DNA of 64,000 nt from Arthrobacter cavernae (GCF_017368795.1 NZ_JAFNLL010000038.1:1-64000); one strand, 5' to 3'. Positions 42,313-51,025 are shown, counted from the first letter of the stretch. Translations and numbers: made by a program. The notes: a model not told the origin generated them from the letters alone.

Positions 42313-43075
42313 GCAGCCTGCCGCAGGGCAGGAACTTGACGCCACCGGGCCGGACGAAGCGGAGGAGACGGCCATGCAGCGGACACCACCGGGGAGCCCG
42401 AAAAAGCTGCGCAGGCGGCCTACGGACGTGACCCGGTTGCATGGCCACCATGTGGTGACGGGGCCCGAGCTGCGGGCGACCTTTGCCGAGGACCCCCAGA
42501 GCCACCGCGGCAGGTTCGGCCGCCGGCTGTTCCACGGGATTGTCCTGGTGCTGCTGCTGGGCCTCATCGCCGCCGGGGCCATCGGTGCCTGGGCGATTAT
42601 GAACGGTGTGATCCGGGTGCCGTCCTCCGTCACCAGCAGGGCGCCGATTTCACTGTGCCCCACCACCACGTTCGACTACCTGCCCAACGACCAAGTGACC
42701 GTGAACGTTTTCAATGCGGCGTCGCGCAGCGGGCTGGCCCGGGAGGTCTCGGAACAGTTCGCGGCCCGCGGGTACAAGATCGGGGCGGTGGACAACAGCG
42801 GAACCAGCTATACCGGCGTCGCAATGGTGGTTTCCGGAGTCAACGGCCAGGCCGGTGCCTTCAACCTCCAGCGGAACGTGGCCGGCACGGACTACTTCCA
42901 GGACAACCGTGAAGATGCCTCGGTGGATGTGATTCTCACCCCAGACTTCGGCGCCCTGGTCAATCCGGAGCTCGTGGACCAGACGCCCGGCTTGCTCCTC
43001 TGTCCCCGCGAGAATCTGCGGATTGCAGACGATTCCAAGTGGCCCGTCCTGCCCAAGGGGGAGCCCACACCATAG
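42305..43075 (+). CDS. Membrane-anchored LytR_C domain protein
   Basis: The 256-residue protein has a cytoplasmic basic N-terminus, one transmembrane helix (about 81-103: IVLVLLLGLIAAGAIGAWAI) and an extracellular LytR C-terminal-type domain (VTVNVFNAASRSGLAREVSE, GYKIGAVDNSG, VDVILTPDFGALV). The catalytic LytR-CpsA-Psr domain is absent. Stand-alone LytR_C proteins are frequent in actinobacteria and presumed to act at the cell wall. Start ATG 42305 overlaps the previous gene; ATG 42374 is an alternative. Confidence 0.85.
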   Translation: MARQPAAGQELDATGPDEAEETAMQRTPPGSPKKLRRRPTDVTRLHGHHVVTGPELRATFAEDPQSHRGRFGRRLFHGIVLVLLLGLIAAGAIGAWAIMNGVIRVPSSVTSRAPISLCPTTTFDYLPNDQVTVNVFNAASRSGLAREVSEQFAARGYKIGAVDNSGTSYTGVAMVVSGVNGQAGAFNLQRNVAGTDYFQDNREDASVDVILTPDFGALVNPELVDQTPGLLLCPRENLRIADDSKWPVLPKGEPTP

Positions 43076-43209
43076 CGGTGGCAGGAGTGTCCCGGCCGCC
43101 TGGAGCGGTTTGTGTCTCGGATTTCCGGGGACTCTCAGCCGATTCGGGACTTGATGGGGTACTCTGCTACGTCGAGAGTTTCAGGCAATCTACCTAGGGA
43201 ATGAACCAC

Positions 43210-43512
43210 GTGGCAACCGATTACGACGAACTCCGCTCCGACGTCGCGGAATCGCAGAACACTTCGCTCCAGGCGCTGCAGTCGGCCAACGCCCCGGACG
43301 CTCGAAGCGTTGTGCGCGATTTGGACGAGGCTGACGGCCTCGATGGCAGCGATTCGCCCGGCGGCGAATTCGTCGCCGAAGAACTGATCATTGCGGTCAT
43401 CCCGCAGAAGGAAGACGAGTTCACCTGCTACTCGTGCTTCCTGGTCCGCCACCGTTCGCAGATCGCCAAGGAGAAGGACGGCCACGCCTACTGCACGGAG
43501 TGCGAGGGCTAA
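43210..43512 (+). CDS. DUF4193 small zinc-ribbon-like protein
   Basis: The 100-residue acidic protein is of the actinobacteria-specific DUF4193 family. The C-terminal CYSC...CTEC pairs form a likely zinc site, with the N-terminal ATDYDELRSDV typical of the family. GTG 43210 is preferred over ATG 43201 because family members begin with the ATDYDE block; both share the AGGGA site. Function unknown, probably a transcription- or replication-associated accessory given the acidic, zinc-ribbon character (inference). Confidence 0.88.
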   Translation: MATDYDELRSDVAESQNTSLQALQSANAPDARSVVRDLDEADGLDGSDSPGGEFVAEELIIAVIPQKEDEFTCYSCFLVRHRSQIAKEKDGHAYCTECEG

Positions 43513-43567
43513 ACAGCCTGCCCAAGCGCAGCCTGCGGCAGCGTTGCGGTACTCAGACCAGCGGCAC

Positions 43568-44221
43568 TCAGTCCAACGGCACTGGGCGGCCATCGTCGTC
43601 GAACCGTGCTCCGGCGCCCAGCTGGATGAACAGGACCGTCCGCGCGATCAGTGCCTCGACGTCGTCGGCGGGGGCAGCGTCCGGCGAGTCGCCGGGGCGG
43701 TTGCGGCGCGAGGCGCTGGCCGACAGCGTGCCGTGGATCAGCTGCGCAAGCTGCACGACGTCGATAGCCGGCAGATAGCCCTGCGCGACGCCGTCGCGCA
43801 GGATGTCCTGCAACAGATGGTTCAGATCCCCCACATGGTCCGCGAGCTTCGCGAAGGAGCCGGGGGAGAGCACCGCCGCCATGGCCGGCCCCGGCGGGAG
43901 ATGCCGGCGGCTCAGGTCCTCCACCTGGGCCCGGACGTAGAGCGCGAGGCGGTCCACCGGGTTTTCCAGGGCCTCCAGCGCATCGCGCAGATCCACGATG
44001 AAACGCTCGGTCTCATCCAGGGCGTAGGCGATGAGAAGCTGCTCCATGTCCGCGTAGTAGTTGTAGACGGCGGTGCGCCCCACGCCGGCATGCCTGGCGA
44101 CGTCGGTCATGGTCAGGCCCGGCAGTCCGTGCGTGAACAGGAGTTCCCCGAATCCCGTCAGGATGCGTCGTTGAGTCTCGGCGCGCTGCGCCGCGTTGTT
44201 CGCGGCCGTAATCCTAGGCAT
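43568..44221 (-). CDS. TetR-family regulator
   Basis: The 217-residue protein has a TetR helix-turn-helix (about 17-62: ILTGFGELLFTHGLPGLTMT, VARHAGVGRTAVYNYYADME) and a helical ligand domain without assigned ligand. It is 59 nt downstream of, and codirectional with, the potassium transporter gene, so they could share a message. A functional link is not evident. Confidence 0.88.
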   Translation of the reverse strand: MPRITAANNAAQRAETQRRILTGFGELLFTHGLPGLTMTDVARHAGVGRTAVYNYYADMEQLLIAYALDETERFIVDLRDALEALENPVDRLALYVRAQVEDLSRRHLPPGPAMAAVLSPGSFAKLADHVGDLNHLLQDILRDGVAQGYLPAIDVVQLAQLIHGTLSASASRRNRPGDSPDAAPADDVEALIARTVLFIQLGAGARFDDDGRPVPLD

Positions 44222-44280
44222 ACAGACACATTACAGTGATGTGTCAGCAAACCGGGGCATGTATGCCGTGAACGGCTGCA

Positions 44281-45663
44281 CTATCCGATGATGGGTCTCT
44301 CCTCGGGCAGATTGAAGAGTCTGGGCCGTGATGCCAAGGCAATGGCCGACGCTACGGCGATGGTGCCGATGCGGCCGGTGAACATGAGCGCCATCAGCAC
44401 CCATTCGGCGCTGGGTGGCAAGTTGTACGTGATGCCTGTGCTTACGCCTACGGTGGCAAACGCGGAGATGGATTCGAACAGCACTTTCTCCAGCGAATAA
44501 TCGGTGAAAATAAGGAGCAGCAGCGTGCCGCTGACCACAGCGGCGACGCCGAGGAGGGCAACGGAGAGGGCTTGGCGCTGCACGGAGGCACTGATGGAGC
44601 GGTGCGCAACCGTGACCTGGTCGCGGCCGCGGACCTCGTTCCAGATCGCAAAGCCCAGCACCAGGAACGTGGTGATCTTGATTCCGCCGGCCGTACCGGC
44701 ACTGCCTCCGCCGATGAACATGAGAATGTTCGTGACCATCAGGGTCTCCGGTGCCGCTGCGCCGTAGTCGATGCTGTTGAACCCTGCGGTGCGCGGGAAG
44801 ACGGTGCCGGCCACGGTCGCCAGAACCTTTCCGCCGAGGCTCAGTGGCCCCAGCGTTCCGGGCCGGTCCCATTCGAAGGCGGCGAAAAACGCGAAGCCCG
44901 CTACCAAGAGCAGCAGGGTGCCGTAGACGGTCAGGCGGAGGTGGATGCTCCAGTCCCCGATTTTGGTGCCCCTGAAGAGCTGGATGATCACGGGGAAGCC
45001 TAGCCCTCCGGCGATCACTGCTGCGCAGATCGGGATGATGATCCAGGGATCTGCGGCGAAGCCAACCAGGTTGTCGCTGTAGAGGGCGAACCCGGCGTTG
45101 TTGAAAGCCGAGACCGCGTGAAATACCCCGTGCCAGAGCGCCGTCGCCAGGTTGTCGTCATAGGCGAGCCAGAAGCGGACCGTGAGCACCGCCGCCGTGA
45201 CGGCCTCGACGGCAATCATGATTCTGGCGACCCGGAACAGTACCGCCCTGACGTCACCGAAGTTCAGTGTGTGGGTTTCTGACTGGGCCACCAGCTGGCC
45301 CCGGAGGCCGAGGCTCTTGCGGACGAGCAGCGCGAGCAGCGTCGCCAGCGTCATGATGCCGAACCCCCCGAGTTGGATGAGTCCGAGAATCACTGTATGG
45401 CCGAAGGGCGTCCAGAAGGTCGGCGTGTCCACGGTGATCAGGCCGGTGACGCAGACCGCGGAAACGGCTGTGAACAGGGCGGGCATGACGATGTCGCCGT
45501 CAGTTCCGGTCCGCGATACCGGAAGCATCAGCAGCCCGGCGCCCAGGATGATCACGGCCAGGAACGCGAGGGGCACCGAACGGACGGGATGAAGGAGCGC
45601 GCGCGCCAGATCGCTCTCTTTCTTCGCCCGGGGCACGGTACGGTCCCGTGGACTGCCCTTCAC
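44281..45663 (-). CDS. Potassium uptake protein, TrkH/KtrB family
   Basis: The 460-residue membrane protein has the fourfold M-P-M layout of SKT transporters. The four selectivity-filter segments are visible: SAVCVTGLI, SAFNNAGFAL, FPRTAGFNS and ATVGVSTGI, each with the central Gly. It imports K+ (possibly with Na+) and needs a KtrA/TrkA RCK partner, which is not in this window. GTG 45663 (GGAAAG upstream) is chosen; the frame is open to TTG 45729. A 19-codon ORF with a strong ribosome site ends 46 nt before this start. Confidence 0.9.
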   Translation of the reverse strand: MKGSPRDRTVPRAKKESDLARALLHPVRSVPLAFLAVIILGAGLLMLPVSRTGTDGDIVMPALFTAVSAVCVTGLITVDTPTFWTPFGHTVILGLIQLGGFGIMTLATLLALLVRKSLGLRGQLVAQSETHTLNFGDVRAVLFRVARIMIAVEAVTAAVLTVRFWLAYDDNLATALWHGVFHAVSAFNNAGFALYSDNLVGFAADPWIIIPICAAVIAGGLGFPVIIQLFRGTKIGDWSIHLRLTVYGTLLLLVAGFAFFAAFEWDRPGTLGPLSLGGKVLATVAGTVFPRTAGFNSIDYGAAAPETLMVTNILMFIGGGSAGTAGGIKITTFLVLGFAIWNEVRGRDQVTVAHRSISASVQRQALSVALLGVAAVVSGTLLLLIFTDYSLEKVLFESISAFATVGVSTGITYNLPPSAEWVLMALMFTGRIGTIAVASAIALASRPRLFNLPEERPIIG

Positions 45664-45709
45664 GGGACCGTCTTTCCGGAGACTGCCGCGGCGGCGGAGG
45701 GGGTTGCGG

Positions 45710-45769
45710 TCACCGGTTCCGGCCGTCAACGTGGTCCCCCTCTGCCCGGACGATCAGCGGTGCCGGCAT
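45710..45769 (-). CDS. Possible 19-residue leader ORF before the K+ transporter
   Basis: AAAGGAGGG, a near-perfect ribosome site, precedes ATG 45769, which opens a frame of 19 residues (MPAPLIVRAEGDHVDGRNR) ending at TGA 45710. The ribosome site is much better than that of the transporter itself. It may be a translated leader affecting downstream translation or transcription. A chance ORF cannot be excluded. Confidence 0.4.
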   Translation of the reverse strand: MPAPLIVRAEGDHVDGRNR

Positions 45770-46115
45770 CAGGCCCTCCTTTCGAAAGCAGCTCAGTGAT
45801 CCTTGACCGGCAGATGTCCGCCCACCGGTCCGTCACGGAGCGCACAGGGAGCCTAACACCAGGCGGGTGGTGCCGGAACCGGTCTTGACGAAATCTTTAC
45901 GCCCCGGAGTCCTGTTGTGAAGACTTGCATGGGCAGGAAGCAAATCATCGCCGGCCGGGCCGTTCGACGGCACCGCCCGGCACCGGCGGCAAACAGCCTC
46001 TCGCCCAGCCGCTCTTCTTGCACCTAAAATCGGGGTGGATGCACTGGCGAAGGCACTCCGGGCACGCCCGGGGGGTGGCATCACGTTCCAGCAGTCCCGG
46101 CAAAGGAAGCGGACA
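45770..46115. other. Divergent intergenic region without a supported gene
   Basis: These 346 nt separate the K+ transporter from the small gene at 46116 and must hold both promoters. I looked for a c-di-AMP (ydaO-type) riboswitch, often found near K+ transporters, and did not see its conserved core. No strong hairpin is evident. Confidence 0.5.
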
Positions 46116-46382
46116 ATGACGAATATCCAGGGTCTTATTAGCGCACTCCGGCCGGACGAACTGGCCATGCTCCAACAGGGAGGTCCGGACCAAATCCTGG
46201 ACCGCTCCATGGTAGATGCCCTCGACCGCGCCGCCGGCGGACCAGGCGAAGGCCGCGGCTACTACGTCGTCCACGGCAGCTTGGAACCCGTGGAACTTCG
46301 AAACTACTACCTCCGCGAGGACGTCGCCGCCGCAGTGCTTGCCACGGCGGCCCTCGAAGACGCGATCGGAGACGGCGGCTAA
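46116..46382 (+). CDS. Small hypothetical protein
   Basis: The 88-residue protein starts at ATG 46116 with AAGGAAG upstream; the open frame continues upstream to 46035 without a ribosome site. It has no signal or membrane segment. It resembles an alpha/beta small acidic protein (LRPDELAMLQQGGPDQILDR; GYYVVHGSLEPVELRNYYLR). It ends 5 nt before the CYTH/CHAD gene and is probably co-transcribed. I do not recognise it. Confidence 0.65.
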   Translation: MTNIQGLISALRPDELAMLQQGGPDQILDRSMVDALDRAAGGPGEGRGYYVVHGSLEPVELRNYYLREDVAAAVLATAALEDAIGDGG

Positions 46383-46387
46383 CCCTC

Positions 46388-47899
46388 ATGACGACGCCCG
46401 GAAGCCTCGAAACCGAACAAAAATACGACGTCGACACCGCAACCCCGCTGCCGGCGCTGCTGGAGATTCCCGGCGTCGATCGCGTAGCGGAGCCGGTCGA
46501 AGCCCAGCTTGAGGCCGTCTATTTCGACACCGAAACCCTGGCCCTGGCCGCGCGGGGAATCACCCTGCGGCGCCGCACCGGCGGGACGGACCATGGCTGG
46601 CACCTCAAGATCCCGGTCGGACCGGACCAGCGGCAGGAGCTCCAGGCACCGCTGGGGCAACCCGCCACCGTGCCCGAGGAACTGCTGCACCACGTGCTCG
46701 CGTATACGCGTGGAGAAGCAATCCGGCCCATCGCCCGGCTGACCACGCAACGCACCACGCACCGGCTGTACGGTTCCGGCGGTGAACACCTGGCTGACTT
46801 TGTCGATGACCACGTCCACGCCGAAGCGTTGGAGCCACCAAGGCCCGGCATGGACTGGCGGGAATGGGAGATCGAGCTCGTCCACGGAACCGGGACTCTC
46901 TTTGCCGTCGCCGCGGAAACCCTTACCGGAGCGGGAGCGAGCCGCTCACAGCATGGCTCCAAGCTGGCCCGGGCGCTCGGCGACTCCTTCCCGTCCGGAC
47001 AAGCCGCCCCCGCTGGAAAAGCGCAGAAGGACGGGCCGGCGGCCGACGTCGTGACCTCTTACGTGGGCGGGCAGATCAACGAACTTCTAAGCCTTTACCC
47101 CGGTGTGCGGCTGGAGGAGCCGGACGCCGTTCATCAGATGAGGTCCGCGACACGCCGGATCCGCTCTGCCCTGGCGACTTACCGCGGACTTTTCAACAAA
47201 GCAGCGGTCACAAGGATCGAGGACGAACTGAGATGGCTCGCCCGGCTCCTCGGCGTGCCGCGCGATGCCGAGGTCATGCGCGAACGGCTCCGCCAGCACA
47301 TCCACGAATTGCCGGCGGAGGACATGCCCGGGTCCGTTCTCGAGTCGATAGAACACGAACTCGGCACCGTCTACGATTCGGGCTACAAGGCGGCGTTGCA
47401 GGCCCTCGCAACCGACCGCTACTACCGGCTGCTGGATGACCTCGAAGACTTCCGCGACCATCCGCCCGCCACGTCCCTGGCCTCCAGGTCGGCCCGCAAA
47501 GTGACGGCCAAACTTGTGGACAATGCCGTCAAGCGCCTCCGCCGGGCACAAAAGGCCGCCGCGAATTCAGGAAAGGGCGACGCCCGCGACGCCGCACTGC
47601 ATCAGGTCCGCAAGGACGCCAAACGACTGCGGCATGCCGCCGAGTCCGTCACCGGGATCCACGGGAAACGCGCCGTCAAGCTGGCCGCTGCAGCCCAACA
47701 GCTTCAGAAAATCCTTGGCGACCACCAGGACAGTGTGGTGGCCCGCGCTCTCCTGCTCAGGCTGGGCGCCGATCCGAGCCTGCCGTCGGCCGCGGCCTTG
47801 GCCTTCAACGCGCTGCGCACGGTGGAGGAACGGATCGCGGCCGACGCCGAAGCCAACTACCGCAAGGCCCGCAAGAAGGCACGCGGCATCCGGCTGTAA
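46388..47899 (+). CDS. CYTH and CHAD domain protein
   Basis: The 503-residue protein has an N-terminal CYTH triphosphate tunnel domain with the EXEXK motif (E8-T-E10-Q-K12) and YFDTETLAL. A CHAD helical domain follows from about residue 220, with two conserved His/Arg helices (VHQMRSATRRIRSALATYRG; LHQVRKDAKRLRHAAESV). Family members hydrolyse inorganic triphosphate and CHAD domains bind polyphosphate granules, so a role in polyphosphate metabolism is likely. It follows a small gene by 5 nt. Confidence 0.93.
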   Translation: MTTPGSLETEQKYDVDTATPLPALLEIPGVDRVAEPVEAQLEAVYFDTETLALAARGITLRRRTGGTDHGWHLKIPVGPDQRQELQAPLGQPATVPEELLHHVLAYTRGEAIRPIARLTTQRTTHRLYGSGGEHLADFVDDHVHAEALEPPRPGMDWREWEIELVHGTGTLFAVAAETLTGAGASRSQHGSKLARALGDSFPSGQAAPAGKAQKDGPAADVVTSYVGGQINELLSLYPGVRLEEPDAVHQMRSATRRIRSALATYRGLFNKAAVTRIEDELRWLARLLGVPRDAEVMRERLRQHIHELPAEDMPGSVLESIEHELGTVYDSGYKAALQALATDRYYRLLDDLEDFRDHPPATSLASRSARKVTAKLVDNAVKRLRRAQKAAANSGKGDARDAALHQVRKDAKRLRHAAESVTGIHGKRAVKLAAAAQQLQKILGDHQDSVVARALLLRLGADPSLPSAAALAFNALRTVEERIAADAEANYRKARKKARGIRL

Positions 47900-47913
47900 A
47901 GGGGCAAAAGGCC

Positions 47914-48612
47914 TTAGATGGCGCAGCCGTCCGGGCCGCAGGCCTCTGCGTCGGAGCTGCCCACGGTCACCAGCGGGTTGGTTTCCTGCCAGGCCTGGTC
48001 CAGTGCCTGGGCGAACAGCTCGGCCGGCTGGGCGCCGGAGATTCCGTACTTGCGGTCGATCACGAAGAACGGCACACCCGTGACGCCGATGGCACGGGCC
48101 TCGGCGATGTCCTTGCGGACGGCGTCCGCGTACTTGTCGGTGGTGAAGAGTTCCCCGAGCTCGACGGCGTCCAGCCCGAGTTCGGTGCCGAGGGACGTCA
48201 GGTACTCCTGGCTGCCGATGTCCTTGCCGTGCTCGAAGTGGTCGCTGAGCAGGCGTTCCTTGGCCTCGTCCTGCAAGCCGAAAGCCGCGGCGAGGTGGAT
48301 GAGGCGGTGGGCCGTGAAGCTGTTGGCCACCACCACGTTGTCGAAGCGGTAGTTGAGGCCTTCACCCTTGCCCTGTTGGGCCACGTGATCGAACATCTGG
48401 CTGACCTGGGCCGGGGCCATGCCCTTGCGGGTGCTGAGGTAGTCGAGCTCGGTGCCGTCGTAGTGCTCGGGGAGCGAGGGGTCCAGCTGGTAGCTGCGCC
48501 ACTGCACCTCCACGGAATCCTTATGCGGGAAGTCGGCTAGGGCCGTTTCGAAACGGCGCTTTCCGATGTAGCACCACGGGCACGCGACGTCTGACCAGAT
48601 CTCAATCTTCAT
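47914..48612 (-). CDS. DsbA-family (FrnE-like) oxidoreductase
   Basis: The 232-residue cytosolic protein has the thioredoxin-fold active site C11-P-W-C14 and the cis-Pro loop GVTGVPFFV, with the helical insert of 2-hydroxychromene-isomerase/FrnE relatives (LDYLSTRKGMAPAQVSQMFD). FrnE-like proteins are linked to thiol redox and stress resistance. No signal peptide is present. Start ATG 48612; upstream open sequence belongs to the antisense of the next gene. A C-terminal CGPDGC could bind metal or form a second redox pair. Confidence 0.92.
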   Translation of the reverse strand: MKIEIWSDVACPWCYIGKRRFETALADFPHKDSVEVQWRSYQLDPSLPEHYDGTELDYLSTRKGMAPAQVSQMFDHVAQQGKGEGLNYRFDNVVVANSFTAHRLIHLAAAFGLQDEAKERLLSDHFEHGKDIGSQEYLTSLGTELGLDAVELGELFTTDKYADAVRKDIAEARAIGVTGVPFFVIDRKYGISGAQPAELFAQALDQAWQETNPLVTVGSSDAEACGPDGCAI

Positions 48613-48698
48613 GATGGCGACAACCCCGGCCAGTCCGCGGTCATTCCCGAAATGGGCTGTTGGATTCGTCACTGCGGCTCGGGGTTCGCGCCAAGAAA

Positions 48699-49229
48699 CT
48701 AGAGCGCCCGCTCCATGACGAAGTCGTGCTCCACAGCGCTGCCCAGCTTGAACGTCTTGGTGCCGACCTTCCGGAAGCCGCTCTTCTCGTAGAAGCGGAT
48801 GGCCTTGGCGTTCTGGCTGTTGACGCCCAGCCACACGCCGGCGGCTCCGGAAGCGGCAGCACGGCCCAGGGTGGCCTTCATGAGTTCCGCCGCCGCGCCC
48901 AGGCCGTGGTGCTCCGGGTGCACGTAGCATTTGCTCAGTTCCGCGGAGGGAAGCAAGGTCAGTGCGCCCGCCACGTCCGGGTCCTGGGCGGGGCGGTCCA
49001 CCAGCAGGCTGTAGCCGCGCAGCTCGCCGCCGGCGTCGATGGCCAGGATGGTGATGTCCGGGTCGGCGAGGTACTCCGCAAAGTTGGCCTCGCTCAGCGT
49101 CCGCGCGAGGTGTGCGGCGATGTCCTCAGGCGACGACGACGGCGGGCAGGCCAGCGGAAAGGTGACGGCGGCCAGCGCGGCCAGCTTCCCGGCGTCGTCC
49201 GCTGTTGCTTCTCGGATGGTCTGGCTCAT
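48699..49229 (-). CDS. GNAT-family N-acetyltransferase
   Basis: The 176-residue protein has the acetyl-CoA-binding motif A KCYVHPEHHGLGAAAELMKA and a motif B ending NSQNAKAIRFYEKSGFRKVG, the full GNAT core. The N-terminal part (IREATADDAGKLAALAAVTF) is typical of RimI-like enzymes. Substrate unknown. A hairpin separates it from the FMN reductase gene upstream. Confidence 0.92.
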   Translation of the reverse strand: MSQTIREATADDAGKLAALAAVTFPLACPPSSSPEDIAAHLARTLSEANFAEYLADPDITILAIDAGGELRGYSLLVDRPAQDPDVAGALTLLPSAELSKCYVHPEHHGLGAAAELMKATLGRAAASGAAGVWLGVNSQNAKAIRFYEKSGFRKVGTKTFKLGSAVEHDFVMERAL

Positions 49230-49253
49230 GCGGTCCTCTCAGGCAGGCAGGCG

Positions 49254-49293
49254 CGGAAATGCCCCTCAAGAGTGATCTTAAGGGGCATTTCCG
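49254..49293. terminator. Hairpin between the FMN reductase and GNAT genes
   Basis: CGGAAATGCCCCT (49254-49266) pairs perfectly with AGGGGCATTTCCG (49281-49293) around a 14-nt loop. It lies 41 nt after the FMN reductase stop, so it probably ends that transcript. No clear T-run follows. Confidence 0.7.
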
Positions 49294-49334
49294 GAAGGGC
49301 CCGACGGCGGCCTGCCGCCTTGCGGGGGTGCTGC

Positions 49335-49913
49335 TTAGTTCGCGGCGACGAGGGCTTCGTTGCGGGCGAATTCCATGGCACGGGTCCACAGGACCAGCTG
49401 GTCCAGCATGGGGGTCAGGCCGGAGGCGGCGGTCTCGCTGGGGGTGAAGGTGGAGAAGTTCTCGAAGTCGGTGAAGACCGAGAACATCACCTGGTTGCGG
49501 ACGTGGGCCAGCTGCAGCTCCGAAGCGATGCCGCGCAGGTGCTCCACGGCGCGGGCGCCGCCCATGGAGCCGTAGGACACGAAGCCCGCGGCCTTGTTGT
49601 TGAACTCGACGGACAGGTAGTCCAGGGCGTTCTTCAGGGCGCCGGTGATGGAGTGGTTGTATTCGGCAACCACGAACACGTAGCCGTCGAATTCGTTGAT
49701 CTTCGCGGAGAACGCCTTGGTGTGGCTGTTCTGGTAGTTCTGGTACGCGGCCGGGTACGGCTCGTCCAGGACGGGGAGCTGGAAGTCGGCGATGTCCACG
49801 ATCTCGAACTCGGCGTCGGTGCGTGCTGCGCTCTGGGCGAGGACCCAGTTGGCGACCTGGTGGTTGACGCGGCCGGGACGGGTGCTGCCGGTGATGATGG
49901 CGATCTTGGTCAT
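49335..49913 (-). CDS. NADPH-dependent FMN reductase (flavodoxin-like)
   Basis: The 192-residue protein has the flavodoxin-like fold of the NADPH:FMN reductase family: phosphate loop ITGSTRPGRVN, EYNHSITGALKNALDYL for flavin contact and VSYGSMGGARAVEHLR. It likely reduces flavins, quinones or related compounds. ATG 49913 has AAGGAG upstream; the open frame continues through a large inverted repeat that overlaps this ribosome site. It stands alone, so the repeat probably governs its expression. Confidence 0.92.
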   Translation of the reverse strand: MTKIAIITGSTRPGRVNHQVANWVLAQSAARTDAEFEIVDIADFQLPVLDEPYPAAYQNYQNSHTKAFSAKINEFDGYVFVVAEYNHSITGALKNALDYLSVEFNNKAAGFVSYGSMGGARAVEHLRGIASELQLAHVRNQVMFSVFTDFENFSTFTPSETAASGLTPMLDQLVLWTRAMEFARNEALVAAN

Positions 49914-49922
49914 TGCGGTCTC

Positions 49923-49970
49923 CTTCAAGATAGATGCAAATGCATGTATGTGTTTGCATCTATCTTGAAG
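49923..49970. promoter_or_regulatory. Large perfect inverted repeat before the FMN reductase gene
   Basis: CTTCAAGATAGATGCAAA (49923-49940) and its exact complement TTTGCATCTATCTTGAAG (49953-49970) flank 12 nt. The sequence is AT-rich and contains smaller nested palindromes such as ATGCAAATGCAT's relative GCATTTGC. On the minus strand the end next to the gene contributes the AAGG of the ribosome site. It could be an operator for a MarR-type repressor, or an RNA hairpin masking translation. Confidence 0.75.
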
Positions 49971-50022
49971 GGAGAATGGTTGTTGCGTCAAGCAATGTGG
50001 CGAGGATCACCCGGGAGAGAAG

Positions 50023-51024
50023 CTAATCCTGGGTGCTGAACGCCGCGTCGAAGCTGGTCTGCGACGGCGGGAAGTCGAACTTCTTCAGCGCGGCGAGGGC
50101 CTCGGGGGCGCCGTGAAGGCGGTCCATGCCGGCGTCTTCCCATTCGATGCTGATGGGACCGTCGTAGCCGATCGCCGTGAGGGCCCGGAAGGACGCTTCC
50201 CAAGGGACGTCGCCGCGTCCGGCGGAGACAAAGTCCCAGCCGCGGCGCGGATCGCCCCAGGGCAGATGGGAACCCAGAACGGTGTTGCGGCCGGTGGGGC
50301 GCAGCTTGGTGTCCTTGCAGTCCACGTGGTAGATCCGGTCCTTGAAGTCCCAGATGAAGGAGACCGGGTCCATGCCCTGCCACATCATGTGGGAGGGGTC
50401 CCAGTTCAGGCCGAACGCTTCGCGGTGCCCGATCGCCTCCAGGGTGCGGACGGTGGTCCAGTAGTCGTAGGCGATTTCGGAGGGGTGGACCTCGTGGGCG
50501 AAGCGGACGCCGGATTCGTCGAACACGTCTAGGATGGGGTTCCAGCGGTCCGCGAAGTCCTGGTAGCCGGCCTCGATGACTTTCTCCGGGACGGGCGGGA
50601 ACATGGCGACATACTGCCAGATCGAGGAACCGGTGAACCCGACCACGGTGTCCACGCCCAGGGCTTTGGCGAGGCGGGCGGTGTGTTTCATTTCTTCGGC
50701 GGCACGGCGGCGGACGCCTTCGGGCTCGCCGTCGCCCCAGACCTTGGACCCGATGATTCCCTGGTGGCGGAAGTCGATGGGGTCATCGCAGACCGCCTGG
50801 CCCTTGAGGTGGTTGGAAATGGCCCAGACCTTGAGGTTGTACTTCTCCAGGATGGCGAGCTTGGATTCGACGTAGCCGGGTTCGTCCCAGCGCCAGGCGT
50901 CCAGGTGGTCCCCGGAGACGGCGATTTCCAGGCCGTCGTAGCCCCAGCCGGAGGCGAGTCTGGCGACTTCCTCGAAGGGAAGGTCGGCCCACTGGCCGGT
51001 GAACAGGGTGTACGGGCGGGGCAT
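50023..51024 (-). CDS. Xylose-isomerase-fold sugar epimerase/lyase, larger paralogue
   Basis: The 333-residue TIM barrel belongs to the sugar phosphate isomerase/epimerase (AP endonuclease 2) family. Metal-binding positions appear as HEVHPSEIAYDYW, NWDPSHMMW, HVDCKDT and SIEWED. ATG 51024 is chosen for the AAGGAG before it. It is the last gene of the operon, 1 nt after the Gfo/Idh gene stop. In levoglucosan-type and other 3-keto-sugar pathways proteins of this fold perform beta-elimination or hydration; that is my best guess. Isomerisation is the alternative. Confidence 0.88.
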   Translation of the reverse strand: MPRPYTLFTGQWADLPFEEVARLASGWGYDGLEIAVSGDHLDAWRWDEPGYVESKLAILEKYNLKVWAISNHLKGQAVCDDPIDFRHQGIIGSKVWGDGEPEGVRRRAAEEMKHTARLAKALGVDTVVGFTGSSIWQYVAMFPPVPEKVIEAGYQDFADRWNPILDVFDESGVRFAHEVHPSEIAYDYWTTVRTLEAIGHREAFGLNWDPSHMMWQGMDPVSFIWDFKDRIYHVDCKDTKLRPTGRNTVLGSHLPWGDPRRGWDFVSAGRGDVPWEASFRALTAIGYDGPISIEWEDAGMDRLHGAPEALAALKKFDFPPSQTSFDAAFSTQD

Positions 51025-51025
51025 G

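Noticed and set aside
40957-42669. 570-codon minus-strand frame
   Set aside because: HAD motifs begin only after ATG 41877; the upstream part is antisense to the small ParB-like and LytR_C genes.
45770-46115. c-di-AMP riboswitch upstream of the K+ transporter
   Set aside because: The conserved ydaO core was not found on the relevant strand.
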